Shown: positions 1 to 11,044 of the stretch, in pieces
Layout of the letters: each line of letters begins with the position of its first letter
Position numbering within the stretch: the first letter of the stretch is position 1
Assembly (NCBI GenBank): GCA_020723665.1
Contig: DYIL01000026.1
Coordinates: 1 to 45,194, forward strand
Reading direction: 5' to 3'
Length of the DNA stretch: 45,194 nucleotides
Origin: Methyloversatilis universalis
Lineage (GTDB): Bacteria > Pseudomonadota > Gammaproteobacteria > Methylococcales > Methylococcaceae
Notes under the pieces: model-generated
What the model was told of the DNA's origin: nothing
What the model saw: the letters and a program-made list of their open reading frames with translations, nothing else
The model's database searches: none
Translations under genes and position numbers: made by a program

Positions 1-187
1 TCCAACAGTTGCACTGTTCGCTTTTCCCACTGGAAACTTAATCAGAGCTTCCTTACGTTTACGTCAGGTACTCGCATCGAGTTCTGGCGTTAAGACACGA
101 AAAGCAACGAACAAGAACGTTTGACCCCGGCGTGAAAGCCCGGTTGGTCGAGACGATTTGGATAACGCTTGCAACGACTGGGGGATT
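1..187. other. Upstream region of the T6SS operon
   Basis: No gene is visible here. Bases 36-55 are a 20-base exact reverse-complement match to bases 28854-28873, the end of a palindromic mini-element, so a dispersed repeat ends in front of the operon. I could not place a convincing sigma70 or sigma54 promoter. By analogy with HSI-I-type clusters the region may separate this operon from a divergent tssJKLM operon, but that is inference because the left flank is not in the window. Confidence 0.4.
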
Positions 188-1243
188 ATGGGCGAGCTAA
201 ACATAGAAGCTTTTCTGACGGACGTGTCGGCGGATGCGCCTTGCGGGGAAGATCTTCAATACGACAACGCGTTCATCGCGTTGGAGCAAAAGGCCAAAGG
301 CACGCCGGAACAGCAGATCGGGGATAGAATCGAACCTGCACAGCCGCCGAACTGGAAGGAAGTCCGGCAGGATGCGATCAAGCTGCTGGAGCGTACTCGC
401 GACCTTCGGGTGATCCTTTATCTCACCCAGGCTCTGATCCATACCGATGGACCGACGGGACTGCGCGACGGTCTGGCGCTTCTGGAAGGCGTGGTCAGCA
501 AATTCTGGCCGCACCTTTATCCCTTGCTCGATCCCGACGACGACAACGATCCCACCCAGCGCGTCAACATCCTCATGGGCTTATGCGATTTCGAGACGGT
601 TATGCGGCCGGTCGCCCTGACGCCCTTGGTCGAGTCGCGCGCGCTCGGACGCTTCAGTCTTCGCGATGTGCAAATCGCGACCGGAAAGTTGCCTCCGCCC
701 GGCGACGGGAGCGCCGTGCCCGACCCGGCCGCGATCAAGGCGGCGTTCATGGACGCCGAACCCGACGCCCTGGAGTCCACCCGTCAAGCGGTCGCTTCGA
801 GCCTGGACAGTCTCAGGGCGATCGAGACTTTCGTGACGGATCAGGTCGGCGTAGGAGCCGCGCCGAACTTCGCCCCGTTGCGGGATTTGCTCAAGGAAGT
901 ACAACACGTGTTTGGGGAATATGCGGAAGCAATCGGGAACGGTGTCGCGCAGCCGGTCGCCGAAGGCGAATCGGAATCCGCAAGTGTCGCGGTCGCCAAG
1001 CCCGGTGCGGGCCGACCGGGCGAAATCGCCAGTCGTCAGGACGTGATCAAGACGCTGGACCTGATTTGCGATTATTACGCTCGATGCGAGCCTTCCAGCC
1101 CGGTTCCTTTGCTGCTGAAGCGCGCGAAGCGTCTGGTATTTATGGATTTCATCGAGATCATCAAGGATCTGGCTCCGGACGGCCTTTCCCAGGTGGAGTT
1201 CATCAGAGGACAGGAGTCTTCGTCCGAAGACAGCTCGTATTAG
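188..1243 (+). CDS. tssA: TssA, T6SS cap/priming protein (ImpA family)
   Basis: TssA primes assembly of the T6SS tail and caps the growing sheath and tube. The N-terminal 100 residues carry the ImpA_N signature: the PCGEDLQYD stretch near residues 18-26, followed by a helical domain with TRDLR and LYLTQAL. The length of 351 residues fits the short TssA1-type class. I chose the ATG at 188, which follows a G-rich stretch, over an upstream in-frame TTG at 158 because family members start just before this domain. It is the first gene of the operon and ends 26 bases before tssB. The link with TagJ downstream also fits the HSI-I-like class. Family assignment is secure; the subclass is inferred. Confidence 0.9.
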   Translation: MGELNIEAFLTDVSADAPCGEDLQYDNAFIALEQKAKGTPEQQIGDRIEPAQPPNWKEVRQDAIKLLERTRDLRVILYLTQALIHTDGPTGLRDGLALLEGVVSKFWPHLYPLLDPDDDNDPTQRVNILMGLCDFETVMRPVALTPLVESRALGRFSLRDVQIATGKLPPPGDGSAVPDPAAIKAAFMDAEPDALESTRQAVASSLDSLRAIETFVTDQVGVGAAPNFAPLRDLLKEVQHVFGEYAEAIGNGVAQPVAEGESESASVAVAKPGAGRPGEIASRQDVIKTLDLICDYYARCEPSSPVPLLLKRAKRLVFMDFIEIIKDLAPDGLSQVEFIRGQESSSEDSSY

Positions 1244-1269
1244 TTCTATAGCCCAAGAGGAGATGTGTC

Positions 1270-1800
1270 GTGGCAGAAAGTAGCCAGAAATTTATAGCTC
1301 GAAACCGCGCGCCGCGCGTCCAGATCGAGTATGACGTGGAAGTTTACGGTGCGGAGAAAAAGGTTCAGCTCCCGTTCGTCATGGCCGTGATGTCGGATCT
1401 CTCGGGGAAGCCCACGGACCCGCTGCCGCCGGTGGCAGATCGGAAACTGCTGGAAATCGACGTCGACAACTTCAACGAGCGGCTCAAGGCCATGAAGCCC
1501 CGGGTAGCGTTTCAAGTACCCAATACCTTGACCGGTGAAGGCAACCTCAGTGTCGACATCACGTTCGAGAGCATGGACGATTTCTCGCCGGCTGCGGTTG
1601 CGAGGAAGGTGGAAGGCCTGAACAAACTGCTCGAAGCACGCAACCAATTGGCCAATCTGATCACCTACATGGATGGAAAAACCGGCGCCGAAGAGTTGAT
1701 CGCCAAGATCATCAACGATCCCGCATTATTGCAGGCACTGGCCTCGGCTCCGAAGCCGACGGACGAAACCGGTGCAGATGCATCGAGCAGCGAGGAGTAA
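1270..1800 (+). CDS. tssB: TssB, small sheath subunit
   Basis: TssB pairs with TssC to build the contractile T6SS sheath in the cytoplasm. The 176-residue length is normal. The N-terminus has the family's N-R-x-P-R-V-x-I-x-Y-D-V segment (residues 13-24), and the middle has the VAFQVPNTL and F-x-S-M-D-D-F-S-P motifs near residues 81-104. The start is GTG at 1270, preceded by an AGAGGAGA ribosome site 7 bases upstream. The stop lies 3 bases before the tssC start, so the two sheath subunits are probably translationally coupled. The C-terminal tail is acidic and serine-rich. Confidence 0.95.
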   Translation: MAESSQKFIARNRAPRVQIEYDVEVYGAEKKVQLPFVMAVMSDLSGKPTDPLPPVADRKLLEIDVDNFNERLKAMKPRVAFQVPNTLTGEGNLSVDITFESMDDFSPAAVARKVEGLNKLLEARNQLANLITYMDGKTGAEELIAKIINDPALLQALASAPKPTDETGADASSSEE

Positions 1801-1803
1801 GCC

Positions 1804-3300
1804 ATGGCCGAATTAGAGACCCAAACCTCGACGCAGGGTGCCGAGCAACTCGGCGAATTTGGCGACTTCAGAAGCCTCCTCAACAAAGAGTTCAAGCCGA
1901 AATCCGACCGCGCCAGAGAGGCGGTCGAGTCGGCCGTGACCACTTTGGCGGAGTTCGTGCTCAAGGATGTTTCCAAGGTTTCCGACGATGCGATCAAAAC
2001 GATCCAGTCCATCATCGCCGAAATAGACCGCAAGCTCACCGAGCAGGTGAATGCCATCATGCATCACGAGGATTTCCAGCAGTTGGAAAGTGCGTGGCGC
2101 GGATTGTATTACCTGGTCAGCAATACCGAGACCGACGAGATGCTCAAGATCCGTGTCTTGAATATCTCGAAAAAAGATCTCGGGAAGACCCTGAAGAAAT
2201 TCAAAGGCACATCCTGGGATCAAAGCCCGGTTTTCAAGAAGTTCTACGAGGAAGAATACGGGCAATTCGGCGGCGAGCCGATCGGCTGCATCGTGGGCGA
2301 CTATTATTTCGACCATTCTCCGCCGGACGTCGAACTCCTCGGCGAGATGGCGAAGATCTGCGCTGCGGCGCACGCTCCATTCATCGCGGCGGTGGCACCG
2401 ACCGTGATGCAGATGGATTCGTGGGCCGAGTTGGCCAACCCCCGAGACCTCACGAAGATTTTCCAAACGCCCGAATATGCGGCATGGCGTTCGCTGCGGG
2501 AATCGGACGATTCCCGTTACATCGGGCTCACCATGCCGAGATTCCTGGCTCGCTTGCCCTACGGCGCAAAAACCAGTCCGGTCGAAGAGTTCGACTTCGA
2601 GGAAGAGACCGAAGCGGCGGACAGTCGGAAATATGTTTGGGCCAACTCGGCCTATGCTATGGCCGTCAACATCAACCGGTCCTTCAAGCTCTACGGTTGG
2701 TGTTCCCGAATTCGCGGCGTGGAATCGGGCGGAGCCGTGGAGGGCCTGCCGGTGCATACCTTCCCGACCGACGACGGCGGCGTGGACATGAAATGCCCCA
2801 CCGAGATCGCGATCAGCGACCGACGTGAAGCGGAGCTGGCCAAGAACGGCTTCATGCCGCTGATTCATAAGAAGAACTCCGATTTCGCGGCATTCATCGG
2901 GGCACAATCTCTGCAGAAACCGGCCGAATACGACGATCCCGACGCGACGGCCAACGCCAATCTGGCGGCGCGGCTGCCTTACCTGTTCGCCACCTGCCGG
3001 TTTGCCCATTACCTGAAGTGCATCGTGAGGGACAAGATCGGTTCGTTCAAGGAAAGGGAGGACATGCAGAAATGGCTGCAAAGCTGGATTTACAACTATG
3101 TCGATCCGAATCCGGCGATGTCCGACGACATCGACAAGGCTCGCAAGCCGCTCGCGGCGGCCGAGGTCATCGTGGAGGAGGTCGAGGGCAATCCAGGCTA
3201 TTACACCTCGAAGTTCTTCCTTAGGCCTCATTACCAGCTCGAAGGGCTCACGGTATCGTTGCGGCTGGTATCCAAACTGCCTTCCGTCAAGGGCGGTTAG
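1804..3300 (+). CDS. tssC: TssC, large sheath subunit
   Basis: TssC is the large sheath protein (EvpB/VipB family) that forms the contractile tubule with TssB. At 498 residues it has the usual length. Visible family landmarks are the N-terminal LLNKEFKPKSD helix (about residues 23-33, the area that ClpV recognises in some homologues), H-E-D-F-Q-x-L-E-S-A-W-R-G-L at about 88-101, the GDYYFDH motif near 165, and a C-terminal R-P-H-Y-Q-L-E-G-L segment. It sits 3 bases after tssB. A long antisense reading frame covers it and is a codon-bias shadow. Confidence 0.96.
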   Translation: MAELETQTSTQGAEQLGEFGDFRSLLNKEFKPKSDRAREAVESAVTTLAEFVLKDVSKVSDDAIKTIQSIIAEIDRKLTEQVNAIMHHEDFQQLESAWRGLYYLVSNTETDEMLKIRVLNISKKDLGKTLKKFKGTSWDQSPVFKKFYEEEYGQFGGEPIGCIVGDYYFDHSPPDVELLGEMAKICAAAHAPFIAAVAPTVMQMDSWAELANPRDLTKIFQTPEYAAWRSLRESDDSRYIGLTMPRFLARLPYGAKTSPVEEFDFEEETEAADSRKYVWANSAYAMAVNINRSFKLYGWCSRIRGVESGGAVEGLPVHTFPTDDGGVDMKCPTEIAISDRREAELAKNGFMPLIHKKNSDFAAFIGAQSLQKPAEYDDPDATANANLAARLPYLFATCRFAHYLKCIVRDKIGSFKEREDMQKWLQSWIYNYVDPNPAMSDDIDKARKPLAAAEVIVEEVEGNPGYYTSKFFLRPHYQLEGLTVSLRLVSKLPSVKGG

Positions 3301-3435
3301 GGTTTGGAAGCATTATCGAAGGGGGTGGAGGTTAAAACCTATGAAGTGACGCTACATCGCAGCGCTTGATTAAGGCGCCCGCGTCGATCGAATTTTCCAA
3401 GATCATTCACACAACCACTCAAAAAGGAGAGCATC

Positions 3436-3918
3436 ATGGCTGTCGACATGTTCATCAAAATCGGTGCGATCAAAGGCGAATCGCGAGACGACAAGCATAA
3501 GGAAGAAATCGACGTCCTGGCTTGGAGCTGGGGGATGTCCAACAGCGGCACCACCCACATGGGGAGCGGAGGAGGCTCGGGTAAGGTCAATGTGCAGGAT
3601 TTAAGCTTTACCAAGTATATCGATAAGGCGAGCCCGGATTTGATGCTGAGCTGCTGCAACGGCAAGCATTTCGACAAAGCCGTGCTGGTGTGTCGTAAAG
3701 CCGGTGAAAAGCCGCTGGAATACCTGACCATCACCATGGAGGAAGTCCTGATCAGCTCGGTTTCCACCGGCGGTTCCGGCGGCGAGGACCGCCTGACCGA
3801 GAACGTCACGCTCAATTTCGCCAAGGTCAAGGTGAAATACGTGGAACAAACCGAAAAAGGCGCGGAAGGCGCGAAACCGGAGATGGGCTGGGATATCGCG
3901 GCGAACGTAAAATTTTAA
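3436..3918 (+). CDS. hcp: Hcp, secreted tube protein
   Basis: Hcp forms the hexameric rings of the inner tube and is exported with each firing. It has 160 residues, and starts with the family pattern M-A-V-D-M-F-I-K-I followed by I-K-G-E-S. The Y-L-T-I-T-M-E-E-V-L-I-S-S segment is also typical. An AAAAAGGAG ribosome site precedes the ATG by 6 bases, one of the strongest in the operon. A 135-base gap separates it from tssC and a perfect hairpin follows it, so transcript levels may be set separately from its neighbours, as expected for an abundant protein. No C-terminal toxin extension is present. Confidence 0.95.
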   Translation: MAVDMFIKIGAIKGESRDDKHKEEIDVLAWSWGMSNSGTTHMGSGGGSGKVNVQDLSFTKYIDKASPDLMLSCCNGKHFDKAVLVCRKAGEKPLEYLTITMEEVLISSVSTGGSGGEDRLTENVTLNFAKVKVKYVEQTEKGAEGAKPEMGWDIAANVKF

Positions 3919-3940
3919 GTTCGCCCGGTGTTTTTCGGCG

Positions 3941-3962
3941 GTGCCCGCTCTCGAGCGGGCAC
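3941..3962 (+). terminator. Perfect hairpin after hcp (attenuator or RNA-stability element)
   Basis: A 9-bp perfect stem GTGCCCGCT / AGCGGGCAC closes a 4-base CTCG loop, 22 bases after the hcp stop. No clear T-run follows, so full termination is doubtful. It more likely reduces read-through or protects the hcp mRNA 3' end. The downstream gene starts at 3994, just after it. Confidence 0.5.
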
Positions 3963-3993
3963 TATCCATTCTCCCTATTTTCCCCTTCCGCCC

Positions 3994-4812
3994 ATGTCAA
4001 TCATCGCTGCTGAAGAAAGTCTTAAAGAAGGACGCTTGGAAGATGCGCTGGTTCAGCTTCAAGAACAGGTGCGTCGCAGTCCTGCCGAGGCCAAATACCG
4101 CCTATTTCTCTTTCAGTTGTTGGCGCTCATGGGGCGCTGGGAACGCGCTCTCACCCAGCTGAACGTGTGCGGCGACTTGGATGCGGCCAATCTTGCGATG
4201 GTGCAGACCTATCGAGAGGCCATTCGATGCGAACTGCTCCGGGAAAAAGTGTTCCACGGCGACGTCTCGCCTCTGGTTTTCGGCAAGCCCGAGCGGTGGA
4301 TCGCCTTTCTGATAGAAGCATCCAAACTTTCGGCACAAAAAGATTACTCGAATGCGATCCGGTTCCGGGATCAGGCTTTCGAGGCCGCTCCGGCGACTGC
4401 CGGTACGATCGACGGCAAGGCGTTTGACTGGGTCGCCGACAGCGACAGCCGTCTGGGACCGGTGTTCGAAGCCATCGTGAACGGGCGTTATTACTGGATA
4501 CCGTTTTGCCGTATCGCCCGGATCGAGTTGGAACCGCCCAGCGATCTTCGCGATTTGATTTGGCTTCCCGCTCATTTCACGTGGGTCAACGGGGGCTCCG
4601 CCGTGGGTCTGGTTCCCTCGCGCTATCCCGGATCGGACAAGGCAGCCGTGGCGGCCATCTGCATGGCCCGGAGGACCGAATGGGAGGAGCCGGTGGAGGG
4701 CTATGTCTTGGGCTCGGGACAGCGGGTGCTGGTTACCAACGAGGGCGATTTTTCACTCTTCGACATTCGAGAAATCGCCTTGAACGCCGACGCAACCGAA
4801 CGCGATGGCTGA
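3994..4812 (+). CDS. tagJ: TagJ/ImpE, ClpV-recruiting T6SS accessory protein
   Basis: TagJ (ImpE, SciE family) is a T6SS accessory protein that binds the sheath and assists ClpV recruitment in HSI-I-type systems. The protein has 272 residues. Its N-terminal half is helical and repeat-like, with the L-x-x-G-R-L-E-D-A-L start; the C-terminal half has the family's R-x-A-R-I-E-L-E-P-P-x-D-L-R-D-L-x-W pattern near residues 175-192. I chose the ATG at 3994 because the reading frame upstream crosses the hcp hairpin and is not conserved in character. The gene overlaps tssE by 8 bases. Its place between hcp and tssE is the standard one. Confidence 0.9.
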   Translation: MSIIAAEESLKEGRLEDALVQLQEQVRRSPAEAKYRLFLFQLLALMGRWERALTQLNVCGDLDAANLAMVQTYREAIRCELLREKVFHGDVSPLVFGKPERWIAFLIEASKLSAQKDYSNAIRFRDQAFEAAPATAGTIDGKAFDWVADSDSRLGPVFEAIVNGRYYWIPFCRIARIELEPPSDLRDLIWLPAHFTWVNGGSAVGLVPSRYPGSDKAAVAAICMARRTEWEEPVEGYVLGSGQRVLVTNEGDFSLFDIREIALNADATERDG

Positions 4813-5305
4813 TCTTACGCCTAAAGAGCGCCTTCAGCCTTCCCTGCTGGATCGTCTTACCGACGACGAGCCGGAAAAACAAAACGAGTCCCGTGAGCAA
4901 CGGGTGATGAATATCAGGAATTTACGGCAGAGCGTATTGCGCGACTTGGCGTGGTTGCTGAACACCACAGCCATGGCTTCGCTGGTGGAGTTGGACAAGT
5001 ATCCCTTCGTCGAGCGCTCGGTATTGAATTTCGGCATTCCCGCCCTGGCCGGAACGCCGCTCTCGGGCGCCGATCTGCCGGCGATCGAGCGGAAGGTCAA
5101 GCAGGCCATTCTCGACTTCGAACCCCGTATCCTGGCGGATTCGGTGAAGGTCCGAGTCGCCGCGTCGGACAACATGAGTCTCAAAGCGATGACCTTCACG
5201 ATCGAAGGGGATTTGTGGGCGCAGCCGTTGCCCTTGCATCTTTACATCCGCACCGAAATCGACCTCGATACCGGCTATGCGCGCGTTTCCGATTTGAACG
5301 GGTAG
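4805..5305 (+). CDS. tssE: TssE, baseplate subunit (gp25-like)
   Basis: TssE is the gp25/GPW-like baseplate wedge subunit that initiates sheath assembly. It has 166 residues, a typical length. The N-terminus has L-x-P-S-L-L-D-R-L-T-D-D, the middle has R-x-S-V-L-R-D-L-A-W-L-L-N-T, and the YPFVERSVLNFGIP segment near residues 60-73 is the gp25 core. It overlaps the end of tagJ by 8 bases and ends 3 bases before tssF, so translation of the three genes is probably coupled. Confidence 0.93.
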   Translation: MADLTPKERLQPSLLDRLTDDEPEKQNESREQRVMNIRNLRQSVLRDLAWLLNTTAMASLVELDKYPFVERSVLNFGIPALAGTPLSGADLPAIERKVKQAILDFEPRILADSVKVRVAASDNMSLKAMTFTIEGDLWAQPLPLHLYIRTEIDLDTGYARVSDLNG

Positions 5306-5308
5306 TGC

Positions 5309-7186
5309 ATGGATCCTCGCTTGCTTCAGTATTACAACCGCGAACTACAGCACATCCGGGAAACGGGTGCCGAGTTCGCCAAAGAGTTTCCAAAGATTGC
5401 GGGACGTCTCGGCCTGGACGAATTCGAGTGTTCCGATCCTTACGTGGAACGCCTGCTCGAAGGTTTCGCATTTCTCGCAGCTCGAGTGCAGCTCAAGATC
5501 GACGCCGAGTTTCCCCGCTTTACCGAACATCTGCTCGAGGTCGTTTATCCCCATTATCTTTCGCCGCTGCCGTCCATGGCCGTGGTACATCTGCAGCCGG
5601 ATCTGTCCGAGGGCGCGCTGGCCGAAGGATTTGTGGTGCCCCGCGCCACCGCGCTGAGAAGTCAGATCGCCAAAGGCGAGCAAACCGCTTGCGAATACCG
5701 GACCGCGCACGACGTTACGCTGTGGCCTCTGCAACTCGCGGAAGCTCAATACCTCGCGACCCCGAGCGCGGTCGCCAATCTGGGCGTGCCGAGCAGAACG
5801 GGCATGAGGGCCGGCCTGCGTCTCGTTTTCCGAACCACGGCGGGGCTGCGCTTCGATCAGACCAAACTTGCCGAACTCCCGCTCTTTCTGCGCGGCACCG
5901 GTGAACTCCCGTATCGTCTGTACGAGCAATTGCTGGCCGACACGCTGGCATTAGCGATAAAGCCGGCATCGCGTCCGTCGGAATGGATCGAGATCGTCGA
6001 CGACACACCGCTATCCCGGCTAGGGTTCCGCGACGACGAGGCTTTAGTGCCGTTCGGCCCGCGTTCGTTTCAAGGCTATCGGCTGCTGCAAGAATATTTC
6101 GCGTTTCCCGAACGATTTCTGTTCGTCGAACTGAACGGCCTGCAAAAGGCGGTGAGCCGTTGCGACGGAACCGAACTCGAAGTGATCGTCCTGCTCAGAC
6201 GCAGCGAGCCTCATCTCGTCAACGCCGTCGACGCCAGTAATTTTTCGCTGTTCTGCACGCCGGCGGTCAATTTGTTTCCGAAGCGCGCCGACCGTATCCA
6301 TCTAAGCCATTTCGTACCGCATTATCACGTCGTGCCGGATAGAACGCGACCGATGGACTACGAAGTCTTTGGTATTAGTGAAGTGATCGGCTATGGCGCG
6401 AAACCGTCCGACGAACGCGAATTCTTGCCGTTCTACGGGTCGAGGAGCGGATACCGGCGCCGTGACGAGAACGCCTATTACACGCTGCACCGCGAAAAGC
6501 GCGTGTTGTCGCCCAAGCAGCGTAGGCTGGGGATGCGCTCGAGTTATGTCGGCAGCGAAGTTTTCATCTCGCTGGTCGATGCGTCCGAGGCGCCTTATCG
6601 GAGCGATCTCAAGCAATTGGGGCTGGAAACGCTATGCACCAATCGAGATCTTCCCCTGCTCATGCCAGTCGGCGTAGGTGCCACCGACTTTACCCTGCAG
6701 ACCGGAGCTCCGGTTCAGGCGATTCGGTGCCTCGCGGGTCCGACCAAGCCGAGGCCTTCGTCCGCCGACGGTGAAATGGCCTGGCGTCTGATCAATCATC
6801 TATCCCTCAACTATCTGACGCTGATGGACAGCAACAAAACCGAGGGCGCCGCGGCGTTGCGCGAATTGCTCACCCTTTATGCCGATCCCAACGACGCCAC
6901 GGTGCGCAAACAGATCGAGGGCGTCCTGTCGGTCGCGTCCAAGAACGTGGTCCGGCGGGTCGACGCAGCCGGCCCGATCGTGTTCGGCCGCGGCCTGGAG
7001 ATCACGGTCGAGTTGGACGAATCCGCCTTCGAGGGCTCCGGCTGCTTTCTGTTGGGAGCCGTTCTCGAACAGTTCTTTACCCGCTACGTATCTCTGAATT
7101 CGTTCACCGAAACGTCCATCAGAACCGTGAACCGAGGGGAGATCATGCGATGGCCGATACGCATCGGACAGCGACACACGATCTGA
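5309..7186 (+). CDS. tssF: TssF, baseplate subunit
   Basis: TssF forms, with TssG and TssE, the wedges of the T6SS baseplate under the VgrG spike. The 625-residue length is typical. Landmarks are the N-terminal L-L-x-Y-Y-N-R-E-L-Q-H-I-R-E start, D-P-Y-V-E-R-L-L-E-G-F-A-F-L near 48-61, V-Y-P-H-Y-L-x-P-L-P-S-M at about 79-90, and the late L-I-N-H-L-S-L-N-Y-L-T-L segment. The ATG follows the tssE stop by 3 bases. Its 3' end overlaps tssG by 37 bases. Confidence 0.95.
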   Translation: MDPRLLQYYNRELQHIRETGAEFAKEFPKIAGRLGLDEFECSDPYVERLLEGFAFLAARVQLKIDAEFPRFTEHLLEVVYPHYLSPLPSMAVVHLQPDLSEGALAEGFVVPRATALRSQIAKGEQTACEYRTAHDVTLWPLQLAEAQYLATPSAVANLGVPSRTGMRAGLRLVFRTTAGLRFDQTKLAELPLFLRGTGELPYRLYEQLLADTLALAIKPASRPSEWIEIVDDTPLSRLGFRDDEALVPFGPRSFQGYRLLQEYFAFPERFLFVELNGLQKAVSRCDGTELEVIVLLRRSEPHLVNAVDASNFSLFCTPAVNLFPKRADRIHLSHFVPHYHVVPDRTRPMDYEVFGISEVIGYGAKPSDEREFLPFYGSRSGYRRRDENAYYTLHREKRVLSPKQRRLGMRSSYVGSEVFISLVDASEAPYRSDLKQLGLETLCTNRDLPLLMPVGVGATDFTLQTGAPVQAIRCLAGPTKPRPSSADGEMAWRLINHLSLNYLTLMDSNKTEGAAALRELLTLYADPNDATVRKQIEGVLSVASKNVVRRVDAAGPIVFGRGLEITVELDESAFEGSGCFLLGAVLEQFFTRYVSLNSFTETSIRTVNRGEIMRWPIRIGQRHTI

Positions 7187-8181
7187 TCGAACGCCTCGCG
7201 CGGGAGCCCTATCGTTTCGATTTTTTCGAAGCGCTCCGGCTGATAGAGTGCCGTCACGCCGAGAAGCCGAGGCTGGGGAAATCGGTCAAAGCCTCGGATG
7301 ATCCCATCCGCTTGGCTCAGCAGCCGGAATTGGACTTCGCCCCGTCCACGCTGGCCGCATTCGAACCGGGTGCGGACGGCACGCCGCCGCGTTTGTCGGT
7401 CCGTTTTTTCGGGCTGTTCGGACCCAATGGACCTTTGCCCTTGCATTTGACGGAGTATGCGCGCGAGCGCGTTCGGCACCATGGCGATCGCACGTTTTCG
7501 CGTTTTGCCGATATCTTTCATCATCGGATGCTGTGCCTGTTCTACCGGGCTTGGGCCAACGCTCAGCCCACGGTTTGCCACGACCGGCCGGACTCGGATC
7601 GCTTCGCCGCATATTTAGGCTCCTTGTGCGGCATCGGCGTACCGTCGGTTCGAAATCGAGATGCCATGCCGGATCCGGCCAAGCTCTACTTTACAGGGCA
7701 CTTGTCCGTACAGACCAAGCATCCCGAAGGACTTAGGGCGCTCATCGGGGATTTTTTCGGCATCCCCGTAACGGTACGAGAGTTCGTCGGCGAATGGATG
7801 GAGATCGCTCCGCACGAACAGTCCCGGCTGGGTATTTCGCCGCATAGCGCGTCCTTGGGAATGTCCGTGGTCGTCGGCGCGCGCGTGTGGGGTTGCCAGC
7901 ACAAGTTCCGCATCGTCCTCGGGCCCATGGGACTCGACCGATATCGGGCGATGCTGCCGGGCGGCAAGAGTCTGGTCGAGCTGATCGCCATCGTGCGCAA
8001 TTATGTCGGCGACGATCTGGTTTGGGATTTGAATCTGGTTCTTCGACATCAGGAGGTTCCGTCTCTTCAACTGGACGGCAGCGCGCAACTCGGTTGGACT
8101 AGTTGGCTGGGAACGAGGCAGGGCGAAAAGGACGCGGACGATTTGCGGCTGAACCCGTATTTCCAGCGCGCACGGCTCTGA
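7150..8181 (+). CDS. tssG: TssG, baseplate subunit
   Basis: TssG partners TssF in the T6SS baseplate. The 343-residue protein shows the family motifs P-Y-x-F-D-F-F-E-A-L-R-L-I-E near residues 20-33, S-V-R-F-F-G-L-F-G-P-N-G-P-L-P at about 83-97, and R-F-A-D-I-F-H-H-R-M-L-x-L-F-Y-R-A-W in the middle. The start at 7150 lies inside the tssF 3' end, with a GAGGGGAG ribosome site about 9 bases upstream. The 37-base overlap suggests coupled translation. Confidence 0.94.
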   Translation: MADTHRTATHDLIERLAREPYRFDFFEALRLIECRHAEKPRLGKSVKASDDPIRLAQQPELDFAPSTLAAFEPGADGTPPRLSVRFFGLFGPNGPLPLHLTEYARERVRHHGDRTFSRFADIFHHRMLCLFYRAWANAQPTVCHDRPDSDRFAAYLGSLCGIGVPSVRNRDAMPDPAKLYFTGHLSVQTKHPEGLRALIGDFFGIPVTVREFVGEWMEIAPHEQSRLGISPHSASLGMSVVVGARVWGCQHKFRIVLGPMGLDRYRAMLPGGKSLVELIAIVRNYVGDDLVWDLNLVLRHQEVPSLQLDGSAQLGWTSWLGTRQGEKDADDLRLNPYFQRARL

Positions 8182-8247
8182 TTCGCCGGCCGGAACGTTA
8201 TCGAGTTTTCTGAAAGACCAAAAACACTGAATCGAGGGGAATCGCTC

Positions 8248-10965
<2,718 letters not shown>

Positions 10966-11044
10966 GGCTCAAGAAGCGGATGACTCGCTGGCCGTCGGGG
11001 CGTCGCCAAATGAGACAATCAACTAAGTTAAAGGGGAGGTTCGG

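Noticed and set aside
1813..3231. Long antisense frame (472 codons) opposite tssC
   Set aside because: It mirrors the GC-rich codon structure of tssC, has an Arg/His/Leu-rich composition, no ribosome site and no family character.
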